NCBI GenBank assembly: GCA_039720395.1
Contig: CM077822.1
Coordinates: 18,183,043 to 18,247,042, forward strand
Direction of reading: 5' to 3'
DNA length: 64,000 bases
Source: Liquidambar formosana
Lineage: Eukaryota; Streptophyta; Magnoliopsida; Saxifragales; Altingiaceae
Positions 60,884-64,000 of the stretch are shown here, in pieces (the stretch's first letter is position 1; each line of letters opens with the position of its first letter). The notes beneath the pieces are model-generated. The model saw only the letters and a program-made list of their open reading frames with translations. It did no database searches and was not told the DNA's origin. The translations under genes were made by a program, and so were the position numbers.

Positions 60884-62194
60884 TTTTTCTCCGGTCAGGG
60901 GCGTTTTGTGAAGATGTCAATAACCTAATCTTCAATGCAAATGTATTAGACATTAAATTCATTCCGATTTATTTTTCTTGAATAACGTGTTTTCCATCCA
61001 CCACATGGAAAATGTGAAATCATCTGGGCTAGGTGAGCACTTTCCTCAATTCAATCATGGTTTTCGATTCCCAATACCATAGCTAGCTATTATTTTTGCA
61101 GTTACTGCGTGTGATGTGCAACCCTTCCCCCTCTTCTCTAAAATTGTGCCAACGGTCTCCAACATGTGTCATGAATTGAAAAAAATAGTCTCGCGCAATA
61201 GAATTGAGGTTCGGAGACCAAATACCACCTTTTCACATGCAAAACATGCAAAAACTATCCCTTTAGGATGCTAGCATCCATTTTTGTTTCTTTTTATTAC
61301 ATGTGAGTGTGTTTATATTTGCAATGCATGAAGTATAGACTTGAACGTATCAAAAAACCAATTAATACGTAACAAAATGAAAATTAACAAGATTAGCATC
61401 ATGCATGCATGCTTATTGTTTATATTATACTATATATATTTTGTAATTTCCTGCATGTTTTCACATATTCTTTATTTTATTGCAAGAATTAGGGGTTTAG
61501 TATAGTTAAATATCCTATTCTATTATGCCAATAAAAACAAAGTGAGGGCCGGTTTAGTCTAATACCTTTCTTATGTCATACCTTAGCTTTGAGCAAACAA
61601 TCGAATATTGCATATATGTACAACTTTGCTCTCACTTTAAAATAAAAAATAAAAATTTAAAAGTTGGACTAAGTATTTAAAATTTCAAAAATTCATAACT
61701 TTCTAACATGGTCTATAATTTCATATTTTGAAAAGCCAATTTTCAAGTTTCCATTAAACATAATTCAAAAACTACCCTTTGTATATGTGTTTGTATATAT
61801 ATTGACAATCAGTAGATTTTGTACCCTTACCCTTAACCCTCCCCTAATATCAAAAAGTGGCATGGGTATCAATGCTCTTTCATAAGCTTGAACCCAAGCT
61901 CTCTCACTTAACAAATTAATGAGGTAAATACCTCTAGGCTGTCAAGTTATCGGCATATAAATTAAAATTTATCATTAAAAAAAAGAACTTATTAAGTGGC
62001 CATCAGAATTTTAAAATTCATTATAATAATTATTAGCTACATTAAACATAGGCAAAACTACATTTTTTAGAATACTGCAATGAATCAAGTTATCCCAAAT
62101 TTATTAAGCAAAGAATGCTATAACACAAAAGTACATCATCATATGTTCAATTGTCTATTTCTTATTCATGTCTACGATATATATATATATATGT

Positions 62195-62420
62195 GGGTAA
62201 CCCCAGGAGGTAGCTTAGTCAGCAAAGACTACATCTCAGGAAGTAGAGGCCTTGAATTCGACTCTTGCACGCTAAACCCCTTGGAGCTATCCACACAAAG
62301 TTTCAAACTTTTCATGGGTCTTGAACTTACCTGGTCCATATGAGTTGTGAGATCTTATATGAGTTTGAGATTTACCCAAAAGGGTTTTCTCGTCATTAGG
62401 AACAAAAAAACAAAAAACAT
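62195..62420 (+). mobile_element. SINE-like element
   Basis: GGTAGCTTAGTCAGC resembles a Pol III A box and TTGAATTCGACTC a B box, about 35 bp apart; an A-rich tail ends near 62418. No clear target duplication was found because the left flank is (TA)n. Confidence 0.6.
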
Positions 62421-62720
62421 AAATATTGATTAGGTAACATGAAATTGATTTACAACACGAATGCATCAATTGAATTTTTTTAAAAATTTAAGCTTAGTTT
62501 TGCTGAGTTGCCATGCTTTGGTAAAAAACAAGTTATGCCAGCAGTGCTCTTAAATTATTTTGAATTGAAATGAAAGAGAAAAAACAAAACTGCAAAAACC
62601 AATAAAGAGAGAAGACACTGACCTTCATGTAGACTATTGAGGACAAGACCTTGGAGCACCAGATTACATAAATGGGCTAGAACATGGGCCTGCGTGGGCT
62701 GAGACTACGACATTAGAGAA

Positions 62721-63117
62721 GGAGGCCTCTATTGGCACCCAAAAACTTACTTTTCATCCCCCACTTATTTTATGTTTTAAGATTTTATGAAAAATATATA
62801 AGATTTTCATATAAACTGATTGCGCTGTCTATTAGAAAACATCATTTTAAATAACTTTTTAGAAGAAAGTTTTTTCAAAATCTATCGTTTAAGTGGACTT
62901 TTTATTCATTTATGGAGCGAATAGTATAAATGACAAAAAAGTATACTTAAACGATAGATTTTGGAAAAACTATCTTCTAAAAAGTTGTTCAAAATGATAT
63001 TTTCTAATAGAATATGTGATAAGTTTTTATGAAAACCTTTTGTATTTTTCATAAAACCTTAAAATGTTAAATAAGTGAGGGATGAAGAGCAAGTCTTTGG
63101 GTGCCAATAGAGGCCCC
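62721..63117. mobile_element. Mutator-type foldback MITE (397 bp), intact
   Basis: Ends GGAGGCCTCTATTGGCACCC and GGGTGCCAATAGAGGCCCC. The two arms pair almost end to end. Perfect 9-bp target duplication ATTAGAGAA at 62712-62720 and 63118-63126. Confidence 0.93.
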
Positions 63118-63224
63118 ATTAGAGAATCAGAAGCCCAGAGTTTAAGACCTACTTTTCATGGAAATGAATGCTTATTGTTGGATGCATATGGGCCCTTTAT
63201 GGGCGGACATTGTAATTCATTCAA

Positions 63225-63623
63225 GGGAACGGCTATTGCAACCCCCCATTCCTATAAGCCCACCCCCATCCTTTAGGTTTTTAATGTTTTATACAAAATA
63301 TAAAAAGTTTTTATGAAAACCGGCCGTGATGTTCACTAGAAAACATCATTTTGAACAACTTTGCAGAAGCAAGTTTTTTCAAAATTTATCGTTTAGGTAG
63401 ACTTTTTGGCAAAAAATGAAATAAAGGCTATAAATGGTTAAAAAGTATATTTAAACGATAGATTTTGGAAAAACTTTCTTCTGCAAAGTTGTTCAAAATG
63501 ATGTTTTCTAGTGGACATCACGGCCAGTTTTTATAAAAACTTTTTATATTTTTTGCATAAAACCTTAAAAACCTAAAGGACGGGGTGGGCTTATAGGAAT
63601 GGGGGGTTGAAATAGCGGTTCCC
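63225..63623. mobile_element. Mutator-type foldback MITE (399 bp), intact
   Basis: Ends GGGAACGGCTATTGCAACCC and GGTTGAAATAGCGGTTCCC, with perfect 9-bp target duplication TTCATTCAA at 63216-63224 and 63624-63632. The core GAAAACATCATTTTGAACAA and its inverse are shared with the 62721, 57300, 49990, 43610 and 11247 copies. Confidence 0.95.
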
Positions 63624-63727
63624 TTCATTCAACCCAGACTTCCTCAGCCCATAGTATCCTCTTCGGTGGCTTACTTGACCTCATGCCTTATTTCATCGTC
63701 ACCGAGGGGTTGTAATCGTCATTTTCT

Positions 63728-63786
63728 TACACGTGCCAAAACAGTAGGAAACATCAACCACGTGTCTGTTTTTAGACACGTGTCTC
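63728..63786 (+). promoter_or_regulatory. Second cluster of CACGTG-type boxes
   Basis: ACACGTGCC, CCACGTGTC and ACACGTGTC lie within 60 bp near the right edge. The wording resembles the 58810 cluster (CACGTGCCAAA..., ACCACGTGTCT). It could belong to a promoter beyond the window. Confidence 0.35.
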
Positions 63787-64000
63787 TAATTCTTTTGCAT
63801 TTCTTTGGGAAATGGTGTTCCTTTTTCATTTATTTATTTTTTTCTTTTTAACAATTGATGACATATTTCACTAGCCAAAAAAAAAAAGAAAAAGATGACA
63901 TTAATTTGTTGGCATGGGTTGGGCCCGACAAAAAAGGATTTTGGACTTTCGAGAGGTTACATGTTTAACCTTTTGCAAAAGGCCCAGTATGGTGCCCAAC

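Noticed and set aside
1..64000. CRISPR array, bacterial operon, integrated virus or organelle insertion
   Set aside because: No spaced short repeats, no polycistronic layout, no viral polymerase or coat motifs and no plastid or mitochondrial gene sequence were seen.

Overview
The window is nuclear DNA of a flowering plant, most likely a woody or large-genome core eudicot. It is AT-rich, genes have GT..AG introns of several kilobases, and most of the space is transposable elements and their relics. One scaffold gap of exactly 100 N lies at 42447-42546. The species cannot be read from the sequence; no bacterial, viral or CRISPR system is present.

Four gene loci can be supported. (1) The minus strand from 10846 to the left edge carries the first four coding exons (240 codons, all introns phase 0) of an ABC1/ADCK-type chloroplast atypical kinase, best match ABC1K3; its remaining exons lie off the left end, and its introns (0.74, 5.5 and 2.9 kb) are full of transposon debris. 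(2) An F-box/DUF295-type gene at about 20.3-21.6 kb (+) is dead: two TGG-to-TAG changes at expected Trp positions and one frameshift. (3) A plus-strand locus between about 23.6 (or 26.4) and 34.76 kb encodes an unusual C2H2 zinc finger followed by a possible C-terminal membrane anchor. Its zinc-finger exon is split by a 6.28-kb block made of one solo LTR nested in another of the same family, in opposite orientation, and its last exon is tandemly triplicated. (4) An intact, intronless CCD4-type carotenoid cleavage dioxygenase (606 aa) lies at 50478-52298 (-).

Layout: 1-10.9 kb ABC1K3-like gene; 10.9-16.5 kb intergenic DNA with nested MITEs, a SINE, a five-copy tandem repeat and a foldback element; 16.5-21.6 kb possible 5' exon and F-box pseudogene; 22.4-24.2 kb LINE fragments; 23.5-34.8 kb zinc-finger locus with nested solo LTRs and a 969-bp hairpin element; 35-42 kb LTR debris and a thrice-repeated segment; 42.4-50.2 kb gap, compound inverted repeats and a short SINE; 50.3-52.4 kb CCD4; 52.5-55.5 kb a 1.55-kb tandem duplication just upstream of CCD4; 55.5-64 kb Mutator-type MITEs with perfect 9-bp target duplications.

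How the genes may work together: CCD4 and ABC1K3 are both known plastoglobule proteins in Arabidopsis, one degrading carotenoids and the other regulating prenyl-lipid metabolism, so finding them about 40 kb apart is worth a synteny check. The other loci show no functional link. The most striking structures are the inverted nested solo LTRs inside a coding exon, the exon-intron triplication, and a MITE family whose members are near-perfect hairpins.
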